Program-made: the position numbers and the translations under genes
Part shown: piece by piece, positions 1-8,262 of the stretch
How the letters are laid out: each line of letters begins with the position of its first letter
How positions within the stretch are numbered: position 1 is the stretch's first letter
The notes under the pieces: model-generated
What the model saw: the letters and a program-made list of their open reading frames with translations, nothing else
Databases searched by the model: none
Told to the model about the DNA's origin: nothing
Source of the DNA: Calothrix sp. PCC 7103
GTDB lineage: Bacteria > Cyanobacteriota > Cyanobacteriia > Cyanobacteriales > Nostocaceae
Reading direction: 5' to 3'
NCBI RefSeq assembly: GCF_000331305.1
Contig: NZ_KB217478.1
Coordinates: 4,738,296-4,802,295 of the forward strand
Length of the DNA stretch: 64,000 bases

Positions 1-1
1 G

Positions 2-205
2 TGGGAAAAGTTTATTGAAGAAATGGATCCGAAGCAACGGTCTTTACTCGAACTAAAGCAACAAAAAGAACCTGATGAAAAAATTGCCAAGTTGTGCGGG
101 TTATCAATGGCACAACTGCAAAAGCGATGGTTTAAAATTCTTGAACAAGCCTGGGAAATTCGTAACTCTCTAGTGTCCGGATCGGGTGCATCTACTCATG
201 AATAG
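2..205 (+). CDS. C-terminal part of a protein with a sigma-region-4-like helix-turn-helix (cut by window edge)
   Basis: The reading frame is open to the first bases of the window, so the true start lies to the left and only about 67 C-terminal residues are visible. The ATG at position 23 is in frame but need not be the start. The segment D-P-K-Q-R-S-L-L-E-L followed by I-A-K-L-C-G-L and a basic helix (Q-K-R-W-F-K-I-L) has the layout of a sigma-70 region 4 helix-turn-helix and resembles the end of the sigma-like protein encoded at 29436-30632. The stop overlaps the next gene in an ATGAATAG arrangement, so the pair is probably translationally coupled. HetZ-like proteins are another possibility; the family cannot be fixed from this fragment. 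Confidence 0.6.
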   Translation, partial: WEKFIEEMDPKQRSLLELKQQKEPDEKIAKLCGLSMAQLQKRWFKILEQAWEIRNSLVSGSGASTHE

Positions 206-1172
206 TGACTCAGAATCCTTACAAAACCAGTTGTTTAGATGGTTAATAGCTAAGTATGCTATAGAATCAGAAAATACCTCGGTCAATTGTAAGGAAAATA
301 ACGGGGTCGAAAATATACCTAGTGCTGCGAATACTCCAATTGATTTGCAGCAACTGGAATGGACGCCCCAAACCTCTCAACTAGGAGAAATTCCTACTGT
401 GCAAGAACGTTTCCAAGCCGTCCTTAAACGTCGGTTACAAATTCAAATACAAAACCATCCTCCGTTATTCCCTTGGGAAACCCAAATCCAAGAATATCCT
501 GACTACGTAGACAATCCCTCAGTCGCGTTAGTTCCTACGTGGGGATGGAGTCGTGGAGCATCTTTAACGCTCCCGATTGACTTACCAGAACGTGTATTTC
601 AGCAATTGCTGGCTAGATGCCAAGAATTAGTTGCTTCTTCATTACCGTTAGGAGCAAAATTAGTGGCTGCTGTGGAAAGCTTATTTCCTAACGATGAGCA
701 GGCAATTAATGATTTAGCAGGATTAGTGCTAAGAACTCCTTATCGTTCTGCTTCGGCCATTGAAGCAATGCCTAATTTGGATGGTGATTACTTTGATCTT
801 CAAAGTCGTCAGCAAATGGCCGTTTCATTGTTGGCAGCAAAACAACTGTTTGATAACTTAACATTACCTGTTTCTGCGACTAATCCAGTTGTAGAAAGAG
901 AATGGTTAACTGATGTTGGTGCTATCAAACTTCATGTTGAGTACGCACAATACGGTGCCGAAGCAAAGCTTTGTGTTCGGGCTGATTTACCTACTCAAGG
1001 AAACATCAAAGTTGGCAATGCTAGCACAAGTGCAATGGCTCAGTCTTGGAGTTCAGGTAACTTACGTGTGGAAATACTTTGTGTTTCTCCACGTCAACCT
1101 TACACTCTCGAAGTAAAACTAACAGAAATCGACCAACAACCGTTGACATTTTTAATTCTTCCCACTGTGTAG
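198..1172 (+). CDS. Conserved hypothetical protein coupled to the preceding HTH gene
   Basis: This 324-residue protein is not recognised with confidence. A GTG at 186 would add four residues, but the ATG at 198 overlaps the upstream stop (ATGAATAG), the typical coupling arrangement, and is preferred. The first 70 residues are polar and low in hydrophobics. The middle contains a helical stretch (about residues 130-190) and the C-terminal third looks beta-rich. No signal peptide or membrane segment is visible. The arrangement of an HTH protein plus an overlapping partner recalls both hetZ-patU and the sigma-like/DUF1822 pair at 29.4-31.8 kb, but the W-x3-L-N-x2-C region seen in the DUF1822 protein is not evident here. 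Function unknown. Confidence 0.65.
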   Translation: MNSDSESLQNQLFRWLIAKYAIESENTSVNCKENNGVENIPSAANTPIDLQQLEWTPQTSQLGEIPTVQERFQAVLKRRLQIQIQNHPPLFPWETQIQEYPDYVDNPSVALVPTWGWSRGASLTLPIDLPERVFQQLLARCQELVASSLPLGAKLVAAVESLFPNDEQAINDLAGLVLRTPYRSASAIEAMPNLDGDYFDLQSRQQMAVSLLAAKQLFDNLTLPVSATNPVVEREWLTDVGAIKLHVEYAQYGAEAKLCVRADLPTQGNIKVGNASTSAMAQSWSSGNLRVEILCVSPRQPYTLEVKLTEIDQQPLTFLILPTV

Positions 1173-1288
1173 AAAATAATACTTACTGCTAGCACCAATA
1201 TATTTAGATAGGCTCTTGTTGGTTTTCGAGTCAGGTGACGAAACCTAGTTTAAAGCGTATGCTTGGTATAAATAAGCGGTCATTACTA

Positions 1289-1327
1289 AGGCACTAGTAC
1301 ATGTCGATTTTCGACGGTATAGTGCCT
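1289..1327. repeat. Imperfect inverted repeat in the 1173-1456 gap
   Basis: The arms AGGCACTA and TAGTGCCT enclose a smaller inner stem (GTCGA/TCGAC around TT). It lies about 120 bases after the upstream gene and 130 before the next, without a T-run, so it is more likely a regulatory or REP-like hairpin than a simple terminator. The rest of the 284-base gap shows nothing I can name. Confidence 0.35.
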
Positions 1328-1456
1328 GTAGCGTCTACGGTCAACAGCATTTTATCCGGACAATGTATTAAGAGTTTATACTGACTACATTAGTATCCGT
1401 TGTCTACAAATGCATCGCTTAGTGATTACATCCACTAATTGCTTTATAACTAAAAA

Positions 1457-3793
1457 ATGTTTACCAGGATACGACTTGGCGCCCCAAAACCTGAATGGAA
1501 TTATTGGCGCAACGGGTTTAAAGCATCTGCAATCGAAGTTGAAAATTCAATTGCTTTAAGGGTGCTGGTGCTAGCAAATGTAATTGTGGGAATTATTGCA
1601 ACGGATATAGCGGCAGAAACTCAATTATCTTTTTGGGCAGCACCGCTTTCGGTTGTGGGGGCAGCTTGGAGTTATAGAAGGCGCCAACATCGCAATGTAT
1701 CGGTCAAATTTGGAATCGCGATCTTGATGTTAATAGCACTGGGTGCTTTCTTTGGTCGAATACTGGGGGAATTGAACGATACGCGATTAGTTTTGGCGCA
1801 GTTACTAGTACAACTCCAAGTACTCCACAGCTTTGATATGCCTAGGCGTAAAGACTTGGGGTATTCGATTCTTATTGCGATGATTTTGATAGGTGTAGCG
1901 GCAACATTAAGTCAAACTTTAGCGTTTGCACCAGTGTTGTTACTATTTTTAGCTATCGCTCTACCAACTTTAATATTCGATTACCGCTCAAGGCTAGGTA
2001 TTACAAAGCCAATAGTTAATCAGGAGAAGACGAAGCAGAAAGATGTGGCTTCGTCTTTACCTTCTTACTTTTTACTTTTTGGATTAATTTTAGTTATCGG
2101 TTTGGGAATATTTGCCGTATTACCGCGTTTTCCAGGCTATCAACTGCGAATGTTTCCAGTTAGCTCTAATATCGAAGTCAAAGGTAATTTTACCGGACGT
2201 AGCATTATTAATCCTGGTTATGTGCGCGCAGGTAATAGAAATGGTGGCGTCGCAAGTCCAGGTAGTGCAAATGCTCCAGGAGAGAATGGAGAACCTGGTA
2301 AGGTAAACTCAAGTTTTTATTACGGCTTTAATAGTCGGATGAATCAAAACCTGCGCGGTGAAATGACACCCAAAGTTGTAATGCGAGTGCGTTCACAAAT
2401 TGAGGGGTTTTGGCGAGTATTGGCATTTGACCGCTACACAGGCAAAGGTTGGGAAATTTCTCGTAACGATAAAGTACAAACGATTCGACGTTCTCCTTGG
2501 TCTTATCAAATTTATATACCCAGACCCAACGCTGTTGGCGCCACCAAAGAAATAGTACAGACATATACAGTATTAGCTGATTTACCAAACTTAGTGCCAG
2601 CGATGGCCCATCCCAAGGAAATTTACTTTCCAACTCCGGTGATAGCGGTAGATACAGAAAATAGTTTACGGGCGCCTGTAGGTTTGTCAGATGGGTTAAC
2701 ATATACAGTTATTTCTGAAGTTCCACTGCGTGACAGAACTCTATTAAATAAAGCAGGGAATGATTATCCAGATAACATTTCCAAACATTACTTACAAATT
2801 CCAGAAGCCATTCAAGAAAAAGTTCGCACTCGTACAGAAGAGATATTGGCGAACTATAATAAAAACCGTGTTGGCAAATCAAATAAAAGTTTAGATTCAG
2901 CTTATGAGAAAGCGCTTTACTTGGCGCAGTATTTAAAACAAAACTACAAAGTCCCATCTAACCCTTCTGAGTTTCCGTTCTTAGAAGCAAACGAAGATTT
3001 AGTCGAAGCGTTTTTATTTAAATATAAAGGTGGCTATCCTGACCACTTTTCTACGGTATTAACAATGATGCTACGCTCGGTTGGTATTCCAGCACGCTTA
3101 GTAGCAGGTTTTGGAGCAGGACAGTTTAACCCATTTACTGGTTTGTATATTGTTCGTAACACCGATGCTTACGCGATGACCGAAGTGTATTTTCCCAAAT
3201 ATGGATGGTTTGCGTTTGACCCAATACCTCAACATCCTCTAATTCCTCCTTCAATTGAAGAAACTCAAACATTTTCGGTACTTCAGCAGTTTTGGAAATG
3301 GGTGGCAGGGTGGTTGCCTTCTCCCGTGAGTGGTTTGCTCAATAATTTATTTGGGGGTATATTCTCATTTTTAGCTAGGACATTTGTTTGGTTCTTTGGT
3401 TTATTTACAAAAGGTTTTTTTGGGATAATCCAAGCATTAATAATTGCGACAGCAACAGCTTTTGGTACTTGGTTATTATGGCAGCAATGGAAAAGATATC
3501 GGAACCGAAAAGCTCTTAACAAACTGCCACCAATGGAAAGTCTTTATCAGCAGATGTTACAGTGGGTTGCTAGGAGTGGTTTCAAGAAACATCCATCTCA
3601 AACTCCACTAGAATATGCCCAAATATCCAAGACGCAACAACCAGCAGCAACATCAGAAGTTATTGATGAAATATGCTCATCTTACGTTACCTGGCGTTAT
3701 GGTGGTCAGGCACCTAATTTACAATTGCTGAGAGAAAAATTCAACAAACTTAAAACAATACAGAAACCCGATTTCTTAGCTGATATCTTCTAA
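1457..3793 (+). CDS. TgpA-type membrane protein with DUF3488 and transglutaminase-like domains, catalytic residues replaced
   Basis: The 778-residue protein has a run of N-terminal membrane helices (about residues 35-180 and another near 200-220), an extracytoplasmic transglutaminase-like core (about 480-600), further hydrophobic helices near 630-690, and a cytoplasmic C-terminal tail resembling DUF4129. This is the order seen in TgpA-family inner-membrane proteins. In active transglutaminase-like enzymes the core carries G-Y-C-E-H-F and D-A-H-A-W motifs. Here these read G-Y-P-D-H-F (Pro528) and D-A-Y-A-M (Tyr572), so the nucleophilic Cys and catalytic His are both missing, while the Asp (D588 in D-P) remains. 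The protein is therefore probably a non-catalytic relative, perhaps with a structural or binding role in the envelope. It stands alone, with gaps of 284 and 433 bases either side. Confidence 0.85.
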   Translation: MFTRIRLGAPKPEWNYWRNGFKASAIEVENSIALRVLVLANVIVGIIATDIAAETQLSFWAAPLSVVGAAWSYRRRQHRNVSVKFGIAILMLIALGAFFGRILGELNDTRLVLAQLLVQLQVLHSFDMPRRKDLGYSILIAMILIGVAATLSQTLAFAPVLLLFLAIALPTLIFDYRSRLGITKPIVNQEKTKQKDVASSLPSYFLLFGLILVIGLGIFAVLPRFPGYQLRMFPVSSNIEVKGNFTGRSIINPGYVRAGNRNGGVASPGSANAPGENGEPGKVNSSFYYGFNSRMNQNLRGEMTPKVVMRVRSQIEGFWRVLAFDRYTGKGWEISRNDKVQTIRRSPWSYQIYIPRPNAVGATKEIVQTYTVLADLPNLVPAMAHPKEIYFPTPVIAVDTENSLRAPVGLSDGLTYTVISEVPLRDRTLLNKAGNDYPDNISKHYLQIPEAIQEKVRTRTEEILANYNKNRVGKSNKSLDSAYEKALYLAQYLKQNYKVPSNPSEFPFLEANEDLVEAFLFKYKGGYPDHFSTVLTMMLRSVGIPARLVAGFGAGQFNPFTGLYIVRNTDAYAMTEVYFPKYGWFAFDPIPQHPLIPPSIEETQTFSVLQQFWKWVAGWLPSPVSGLLNNLFGGIFSFLARTFVWFFGLFTKGFFGIIQALIIATATAFGTWLLWQQWKRYRNRKALNKLPPMESLYQQMLQWVARSGFKKHPSQTPLEYAQISKTQQPAATSEVIDEICSSYVTWRYGGQAPNLQLLREKFNKLKTIQKPDFLADIF

Positions 3794-3813
3794 TCAAAAC
3801 AACGATTTGGTTG

Positions 3814-3828
3814 AGAAACCGGGTTTCT
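3814..3828. repeat. AGAAACC-GGTTTCT palindromic repeat, copy 1
   Basis: One copy of a short palindrome (AGAAACC, central G, GGTTTCT) recurring at 6318, 6369, 14214, about 14282, about 14333, 15879, 47602 and 47654, always in intergenic DNA or touching a stop codon. Here it lies 21 bases after the TgpA-like stop. It is followed by an imperfect ATCAAATAAA...TTTATTTGAT inverted repeat at about 3843-3870 that may act as a terminator. The rest of the gap up to 4226 is AT-rich with no recognisable gene. Confidence 0.7.
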
Positions 3829-4226
3829 AAGTTTGTTTATGGCATCAAATAAACTAAATTTATTTGATGCTTTTCATATCTACGGATATTCTATGTGTAA
3901 CATTTTATTAAGTAATAGATTTGACTTTAATATTTTGCTTACATTCTATTCATAAGGATTTACCTGTATCTTTAGAGAGATTTTAATTCAATATTTATCG
4001 ATAGAGATTGATAAAGATTAAAAAACAAGCATTTCGGCAACAAAATAGCGTTGTAACTGCTATTTTTTACGGATAACATGAGAAATAGTATTTTGTAGAA
4101 ACACAATTTATTCTTTAGTCCCGTATCGGTATTTACGCTTTTAAGGTAAATTCGATTCGGCATCCTGTATTGGGTGAAAAGAATATTGTGTTTGACCTCA
4201 CACCGTGCATTGAATAAGTTTTTTAT

Positions 4227-4493
4227 ATGGACATTCAGCTAATCAACATAGGATTTGGCAATATTGTCTCTGCCAACCGGGTAGTTGCCATTGTCAGTCC
4301 AGAGTCAGCTCCGATAAAGCGTATCATTACCGATGCGCGTGACCGGGGTCAGCTGGTTGACGCCACTTATGGGCGCCGTACTAGGGCTGTAATCATTACA
4401 GATTCGAGTCATGTGATACTGTCAGCGATACAGCCAGAAACGGTAGCAAATCGTTTCGTAATTTCGCGGGAACATCAAGTCGTGGATAATTAA
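4227..4493 (+). CDS. remA: RemA-like (DUF370) regulatory protein
   Basis: This 88-residue protein begins [12 protein letters not shown] and contains the conserved [12 protein letters not shown] block, both hallmarks of the DUF370/RemA family. The Bacillus subtilis member is a DNA-binding activator of biofilm matrix genes that assembles into rings; the cyanobacterial role is not established. The length is normal for the family. It precedes gmk on the same strand, a pairing widely conserved in bacteria (remA-gmk), though here separated by 188 bases. Family assignment is firm; assigning a matrix-control function would be extrapolation. Confidence 0.85.
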   Translation: MDIQLINIGFGNIVSANRVVAIVSPESAPIKRIITDARDRGQLVDATYGRRTRAVIITDSSHVILSAIQPETVANRFVISREHQVVDN

Positions 4494-4681
4494 TCAAAAA
4501 TTTATGGGTGGGTTTAAATCCCTACCCCTAAAAAACATTTATCGGCAGTAACATGTGAATTAGAATAGTTTATCTGTCAACAAAGTTACAGATACTGAAG
4601 TTAGCTATCGTGTTAGGTTATACCCCTACTTTACAGACGGCTAATGGATAATGTATATTGATTTATTCACAAGTTGAGCGG

Positions 4682-5299
4682 ATGATGCAACTTTTATCCA
4701 TCCAGAATAGTGCAACTACCTTTTCAAAGCTGTCTCAAGGCAAACTCATAGTCTTGACAGGTCCAAGTGGAGTTGGCAAAGGCACACTAATGCGGACGCT
4801 ACTCCAGCGTCATCCAGAACTATACTATTCTGTTTCGGCAACTACGAGGGCGCCTCGCCCAGGCGAGATAGATGGCAAACACTACCATTTTATCGAGCGT
4901 AGTAAGTTTGAACAACTAGTTGCTCATGGAGAATTTTTGGAGTGGGCTGAGTTTGCCGGAAATTATTACGGCACTCCTAGACAAGCTGTACTTAACCAAA
5001 TAAATGCAGGTAAGTGCGTAGTGCTAGAAATTGAATTAGAGGGAGCGCGTCAAATTCGCACTTCTTTCCCAGAAGCCAAGAGCATCTTTATTTTGCCTCC
5101 TTCGCTCACCGAATTAGAAAACCGTATACGCGGTCGCGGTCAAGACCCCGAAGAAGCAATTAGGCGCCGTTTAAATCGTGCCCACGAAGAAATTCAAGCC
5201 GCAGACGAGTTTGACATTCAAATTGTCAACGATGATTTTGAAGCTGCTTTACAGTCAATAGAAACTGCCCTGGATAGTTTCGCTAATTGTAAAGAATAA
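4682..5299 (+). CDS. gmk: Guanylate kinase
   Basis: Guanylate kinase phosphorylates GMP to GDP with ATP, a step of purine nucleotide synthesis. The P-loop G-P-S-G-V-G-K-G is near residue 30 and is followed by the GMP-binding S-x-T-T-R-x-P-R-x-G-E-x-D-G-x-x-Y block, both intact. The open frame can begin at a TTG at 4658, but tandem ATG codons at 4682 and 4685 give a protein of about 205 residues, normal for the family, and are preferred. It follows the remA-like gene. The gene ends at a strong inverted repeat shared with the convergent psaL gene. In Nostocales gmk is a usual neighbour of the psaF-psaJ-psaL cluster. Confidence 0.95.
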   Translation: MMQLLSIQNSATTFSKLSQGKLIVLTGPSGVGKGTLMRTLLQRHPELYYSVSATTRAPRPGEIDGKHYHFIERSKFEQLVAHGEFLEWAEFAGNYYGTPRQAVLNQINAGKCVVLEIELEGARQIRTSFPEAKSIFILPPSLTELENRIRGRGQDPEEAIRRRLNRAHEEIQAADEFDIQIVNDDFEAALQSIETALDSFANCKE

Positions 5300-5320
5300 C
5301 GTCGGTGCCTTATGTCAAAC

Positions 5321-5357
5321 AGAAACCGGGCTTTTGTTTTAAGCCCGGTTTCTTTGT
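5321..5357. terminator. Bidirectional terminator between gmk and psaL
   Basis: A perfect 13-bp inverted repeat (AGAAACCGGGCTT at 5321-5333 and its complement at 5341-5353) encloses a 7-base loop. T-rich sequence follows on the plus strand and A-rich loop sequence supports use on the minus strand too. It sits between the convergent ends of gmk and psaL. The stem contains the AGAAACCGGG core of the dispersed repeat family, suggesting that repeat has been recruited as a terminator. Confidence 0.85.
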
Positions 5358-5370
5358 AGACTGTACGAAT

Positions 5371-5889
5371 TTATCCAGTTATACCTTGGAGAATTCCCAA
5401 GTTGCTGGTTAAGAAGTAAGCAACAACGGCGCCACCAATACCACCAATAAGAAACGCGCTTCCAAAGTTATTCCAACCTTCTTTTGAGGTAAAAGCATCG
5501 GGTGGGTTTGGAACAGTTACGCTTCCTAGTGCTGGTTTAGGGTTGCTGTTAGCGTACAGCGATAAAGTACCAGTCAAAATAACGATTAAACCAATACTTG
5601 CTAGCAAACCAGCTAAATTAGCGTTTGCGGTGTTACGCAGTGGGCCAAGTTTAGCGAATGGGCCAAAAATAAAATACCCATGTGCCATACCAACTTCTAG
5701 TCCACGACGGAAAGGTGTAAGACCAGCACGGTAAGCAGGCAAATTATTGATGTACCACTTGGTCAACGGAGAAGCATTGATTGGTGTCTCCAGATTACCT
5801 TCTAATGGGTTACGACCAGCAGGAAAAACAACTTCCCGGTTTCTGGGGTCGCCCGGAGAATTCTTTGATGCGTCTATTGCTTGTGCCAT
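5371..5889 (-). CDS. psaL: Photosystem I subunit XI
   Basis: PsaL is the membrane subunit at the centre of cyanobacterial PSI trimers or tetramers and binds chlorophyll and carotenoid. The 172-residue sequence has the typical hydrophilic N-terminus with N-R-E-V-V-F-P-A-G-R-N-P-L-x-G-N-L-E-T-P, followed by R-x-G-L-E-V-G-M-A-H-G-Y-F and hydrophobic helices near residues 95-112 and 145-165. It is the last gene of a minus-strand psaF-psaJ-psaL cluster. A hairpin at 6047-6091 separates it from psaJ, so it may have its own promoter in the 245-base gap. Its position behind psaF-psaJ is the arrangement I recall being linked to tetrameric PSI. Confidence 0.97.
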   Translation of the reverse strand: MAQAIDASKNSPGDPRNREVVFPAGRNPLEGNLETPINASPLTKWYINNLPAYRAGLTPFRRGLEVGMAHGYFIFGPFAKLGPLRNTANANLAGLLASIGLIVILTGTLSLYANSNPKPALGSVTVPNPPDAFTSKEGWNNFGSAFLIGGIGGAVVAYFLTSNLGILQGITG

Positions 5890-6046
5890 ATTCTATCTTT
5901 GCCTCATATACGAGTTAATTGAAATTTTGGCAGGATTTTTCCTTCATCATAAATGTAGCTGAGTACTGTGAAGTAGGCTTTGTTTAAAAAACTTAATCTA
6001 CCTCTTTACTTTCTTTACATTTATTGTCTTGATGAACAATAAAACA

Positions 6047-6091
6047 GACAGTTAAGAAGAGCGACTCCAGGCGCCGCTCCTCTTAACTGTC
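6047..6091. terminator. Large hairpin between psaJ and psaL
   Basis: Inverted arms GACAGTTAAGA...GAGCG (6047-6063) and CGCTC...TCTTAACTGTC (6075-6091) pair over about 16 bases with one mismatch, around an 11-base loop that contains GGCGCC. It lies 44 bases beyond the psaJ stop. On the minus strand the following sequence has T-rich patches, so it could terminate or stabilise the psaF-psaJ message. No other feature was seen in 5890-6134. Confidence 0.6.
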
Positions 6092-6134
6092 AAAGTTTAT
6101 GCAAAAGCTTTAACTGACTTTTTATACCCACGAA

Positions 6135-6269
6135 TTAGGGTAGTGGGTGGAATAGCAGGTCAGGGAAAAAGCGATTGAATTCAATCAAAAGTCCTGCTGT
6201 AAAAATCAATAAAGCAAACAGTGTGACTGGTGCAAGAGACAAGTATCTAAGAAAGTGATTTTGCTGCAT
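6135..6269 (-). CDS. psaJ: Photosystem I subunit IX
   Basis: PsaJ is a single-helix PSI subunit beside PsaF. The reading frame is open further upstream, but the protein must begin at the ATG at 6269, giving 44 residues: a short polar start ([15 protein letters not shown]), one transmembrane helix (about residues 14-30) and the typical [12 protein letters not shown] end. This matches known cyanobacterial PsaJ in length and sequence. It lies 174 bases downstream of psaF on the minus strand, a gap filled by palindromic repeats that could uncouple psaJ from psaF expression. Confidence 0.95.
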   Translation of the reverse strand: MQQNHFLRYLSLAPVTLFALLIFTAGLLIEFNRFFPDLLFHPLP

Positions 6270-6317
6270 ATTACTAGCTCCATTCGTTTGTTTCCAATCG
6301 TAAAGTTCCCGCGTACA

Positions 6318-6381
6318 AGAAACCGGGTTTCTACGCCAAATTGTCAGTGTTATTACAGATTTCAACGAAGAAACCCGGTTT
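6318..6381. repeat. Paired AGAAACCGGGTTTCT repeats inside the psaF-psaJ gap
   Basis: Two copies of the dispersed palindrome (6318-6332 and 6369-6381) lie about 50 bases apart. The outer flanks GCGTACAA (from 6311) and TTGTACGC (to about 6395) are also complementary, so the whole interval can fold into one long hairpin. It lies between psaF and psaJ on the psaJ leader side. Confidence 0.6.
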
Positions 6382-6394
6382 ATAGGATTGTACG

Positions 6395-6418
6395 CTTCCA
6401 CATTCATGAATGTGGAAG
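6395..6418. repeat. Perfect 24-bp palindrome downstream of psaF
   Basis: The half-site CTTCCACATTCA is followed immediately by its exact complement, making a loopless 24-bp palindrome 25 bases past the psaF stop. It may be an mRNA-stabilising or terminating structure, or a protein-binding dyad. The sequence alone does not decide. Confidence 0.6.
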
Positions 6419-6443
6419 TATATTTTATGACTAGTGTATTTAA

Positions 6444-6938
6444 CTAGCGAGGAGAAATGGGGATTTCTGTATCCTTAGCAGTTAACTCACCAGATGTAAG
6501 TTCTTTGATTGCAGCAAGGGGCCATGTAAATCCACTTAGCATAATTGGGAGAGCCAAAGGAACATCGATAACGACTTCCTTCATTTCTGAGTTAGGAAGC
6601 TTATGCACAGCATTGAGGTAAGCACGACCAACCCAACCAATCCAACCAGCGATATACAGGAACAGGATGCTAGGAATCAAGAAATCACCTGCATGGTCTA
6701 GGCTCCCATCTACAATTAGGTGAGGTAAACCTTCAGGTCCGCACAGTGCTTGTGAATAGCGTTCAAAACGCTTGGCACCAGAATTAGGGTCAGCAGTGGT
6801 ATTTCTAGCAGCTTCCGCGCGGGCTTGGAAGGCTGGAGATTCACTACAAGGTACTAAGTCAGCTCCTAATGCCAAGGTTGGCGGGGTAAAGCTGAACCAT
6901 AGACATAGGGCTAGAAAGAGAGCAAACAAGCGTTGCAT
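6444..6938 (-). CDS. psaF: Photosystem I subunit III (plastocyanin/cytochrome c6 docking subunit)
   Basis: PsaF lies on the lumenal side of PSI. The frame extends upstream, but the ATG at 6938 starts a protein of 164 residues with a clear signal peptide (hydrophobic run residues 3-14, ending A-L-A near residue 24). Mature residues include the conserved L-V-P-C-x-E-S-P-A-F and R-F-x-x-Y-S-x-A-L-C-G-x-E-G-L-P-H-L-I motifs, whose two Cys form the expected disulphide, and a transmembrane helix with [17 protein letters not shown]. It is the first gene of psaF-psaJ-psaL and is divergent from tsaD. Confidence 0.97.
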   Translation of the reverse strand: MQRLFALFLALCLWFSFTPPTLALGADLVPCSESPAFQARAEAARNTTADPNSGAKRFERYSQALCGPEGLPHLIVDGSLDHAGDFLIPSILFLYIAGWIGWVGRAYLNAVHKLPNSEMKEVVIDVPLALPIMLSGFTWPLAAIKELTSGELTAKDTEIPISPR

Positions 6939-7094
6939 GATATTGTTTCCTTTTATTACGAAACAAAAAGTTCCTTGTACAAAACGAAGCGGCCTGTACA
7001 ATTTTTATTTGCCTAACTAGCATGTCATCATAATCTGTGGCGGTAAAGCGAGTAAAGTTGAAGTAAATAAAAGTTAAAGCTTCGCAAACAAAAG

Positions 7095-7205
7095 TTAAAA
7101 TAAGTGGAGAGTGCTGAGTTGGAAATAACTCCTAACTCCTAACTTCTAACTCCTAACTCCTAACTCTGATCACTCACTCAGCACTCAGCAATTTCTACTC
7201 AGCAC
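7095..7205. repeat. Short tandem repeats (AACTCCT and CTCAGCA units) upstream of tsaD
   Basis: The stretch contains at least five imperfect TAACTCC/TAACTTC heptamers followed by CACTCAGCACTCAGCA, with a complementary GAGTGCTGAGTT just before. The same composition occurs at 18789-18856 upstream of secD, so it is a dispersed cyanobacterial STRR-like element. It ends just before the tsaD ATG and occupies much of the psaF-tsaD divergent region. Confidence 0.7.
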
Positions 7206-7212
7206 TTAAATT

Positions 7213-8250
7213 ATGGCGACTGTTTTGGCGATTGAGACTAGCTGTGATGAGACGGCGGTGGCTATTGTCTCTGGACGTGAGGTTAAAAGCAGTATTATTT
7301 CTTCACAAATTCCTGTGCATCGGCAATATGGTGGAGTTGTACCAGAAGTTGCTTCACGCGCGCATTTGGAAATTATCAACGACATCATTACAAAAGCAAT
7401 GGTAGATGCCCAACTTGGTTGGGAAGAAATTGATGGAATTGCAGCAACTTGCGCTCCGGGTTTAGTGGGAGCGCTGTTAGTGGGGATGACGGCGGGTAAA
7501 ACGCTGGCGATGCTTTATGAGAAGCCGTTTTTGGGTGTTCATCATTTGGAGGGGCATATTTACGCGACTTATTTAAGTGAGCCAACTTTAAAACCACCTT
7601 TTTTGAGTTTGCTAGTTTCGGGGGGTCACACGAGTTTAATTCATGTGCAGGAATGCGGCGCCTATAAGACGTTGGGTGAGACTCGTGATGATGCTGCTGG
7701 GGAAGCTTTTGATAAGGTGGCTAGGCTATTAAAGCTTGGTTATCCTGGTGGTCCTGCTATTGACCGTATAGCTTCTCAAGGTAATAGTAAGGCGTTTGTG
7801 TTTCCGGAAGGAAGAGTTTCTTTACCTGATGGTGGCTATCATCCCTATGATGCTAGTTTTAGTGGGTTAAAAACGGCTGTGTTACGTCTTGTGCAGCAGA
7901 TAGAACAAACTGGCGCCCCTGTACCTGTAGAGGATATTGCTGCTAGTTTTCAAGCAACTGTGGCACAGGCTTTAACTAAGCGTGCTGTTAGGTGTGCCCT
8001 TGATTATGAGCTTGATACAATTGCTGTTGGTGGTGGTGTTGCTGCTAATAGCGCGTTGAGAAAGACACTTGCAGCGGCTTGTGCTGAAAATAATTTACGT
8101 GTATTATTTCCGCCGTTGAAGTTTTGTACTGATAATGCTGCGATGATTGGATGTGCTGCTTCTGAACATCTTGCTTTGGGTAATACTTCGTCTTTATCGT
8201 TAGGGGTTCATTCTAGGCTTGCGCTAAGTGAAGTGATGAAGTTGTATTGA
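7213..8250 (+). CDS. tsaD: tRNA N6-adenosine threonylcarbamoyltransferase
   Basis: TsaD transfers the threonylcarbamoyl group to A37 of ANN-decoding tRNAs. The 345-residue protein starts [14 protein letters not shown] and has the H-x-x-x-H metal site within H-H-L-E-G-H, the L-V-S-G-G-H-T motif, the [12 protein letters not shown] loop and V-G-G-G-V-A-A-N-S near the C-terminus. These are all hallmarks of the Kae1/TsaD family. It is divergent from psaF, a frequent arrangement in cyanobacteria. TsaC, which makes the intermediate used by TsaD, is encoded in the same window at 13627. A convergent hydrolase gene begins 12 bases after its stop. Confidence 0.97.
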   Translation: MATVLAIETSCDETAVAIVSGREVKSSIISSQIPVHRQYGGVVPEVASRAHLEIINDIITKAMVDAQLGWEEIDGIAATCAPGLVGALLVGMTAGKTLAMLYEKPFLGVHHLEGHIYATYLSEPTLKPPFLSLLVSGGHTSLIHVQECGAYKTLGETRDDAAGEAFDKVARLLKLGYPGGPAIDRIASQGNSKAFVFPEGRVSLPDGGYHPYDASFSGLKTAVLRLVQQIEQTGAPVPVEDIAASFQATVAQALTKRAVRCALDYELDTIAVGGGVAANSALRKTLAAACAENNLRVLFPPLKFCTDNAAMIGCAASEHLALGNTSSLSLGVHSRLALSEVMKLY

Positions 8251-8262
8251 GAATTGGTAACA

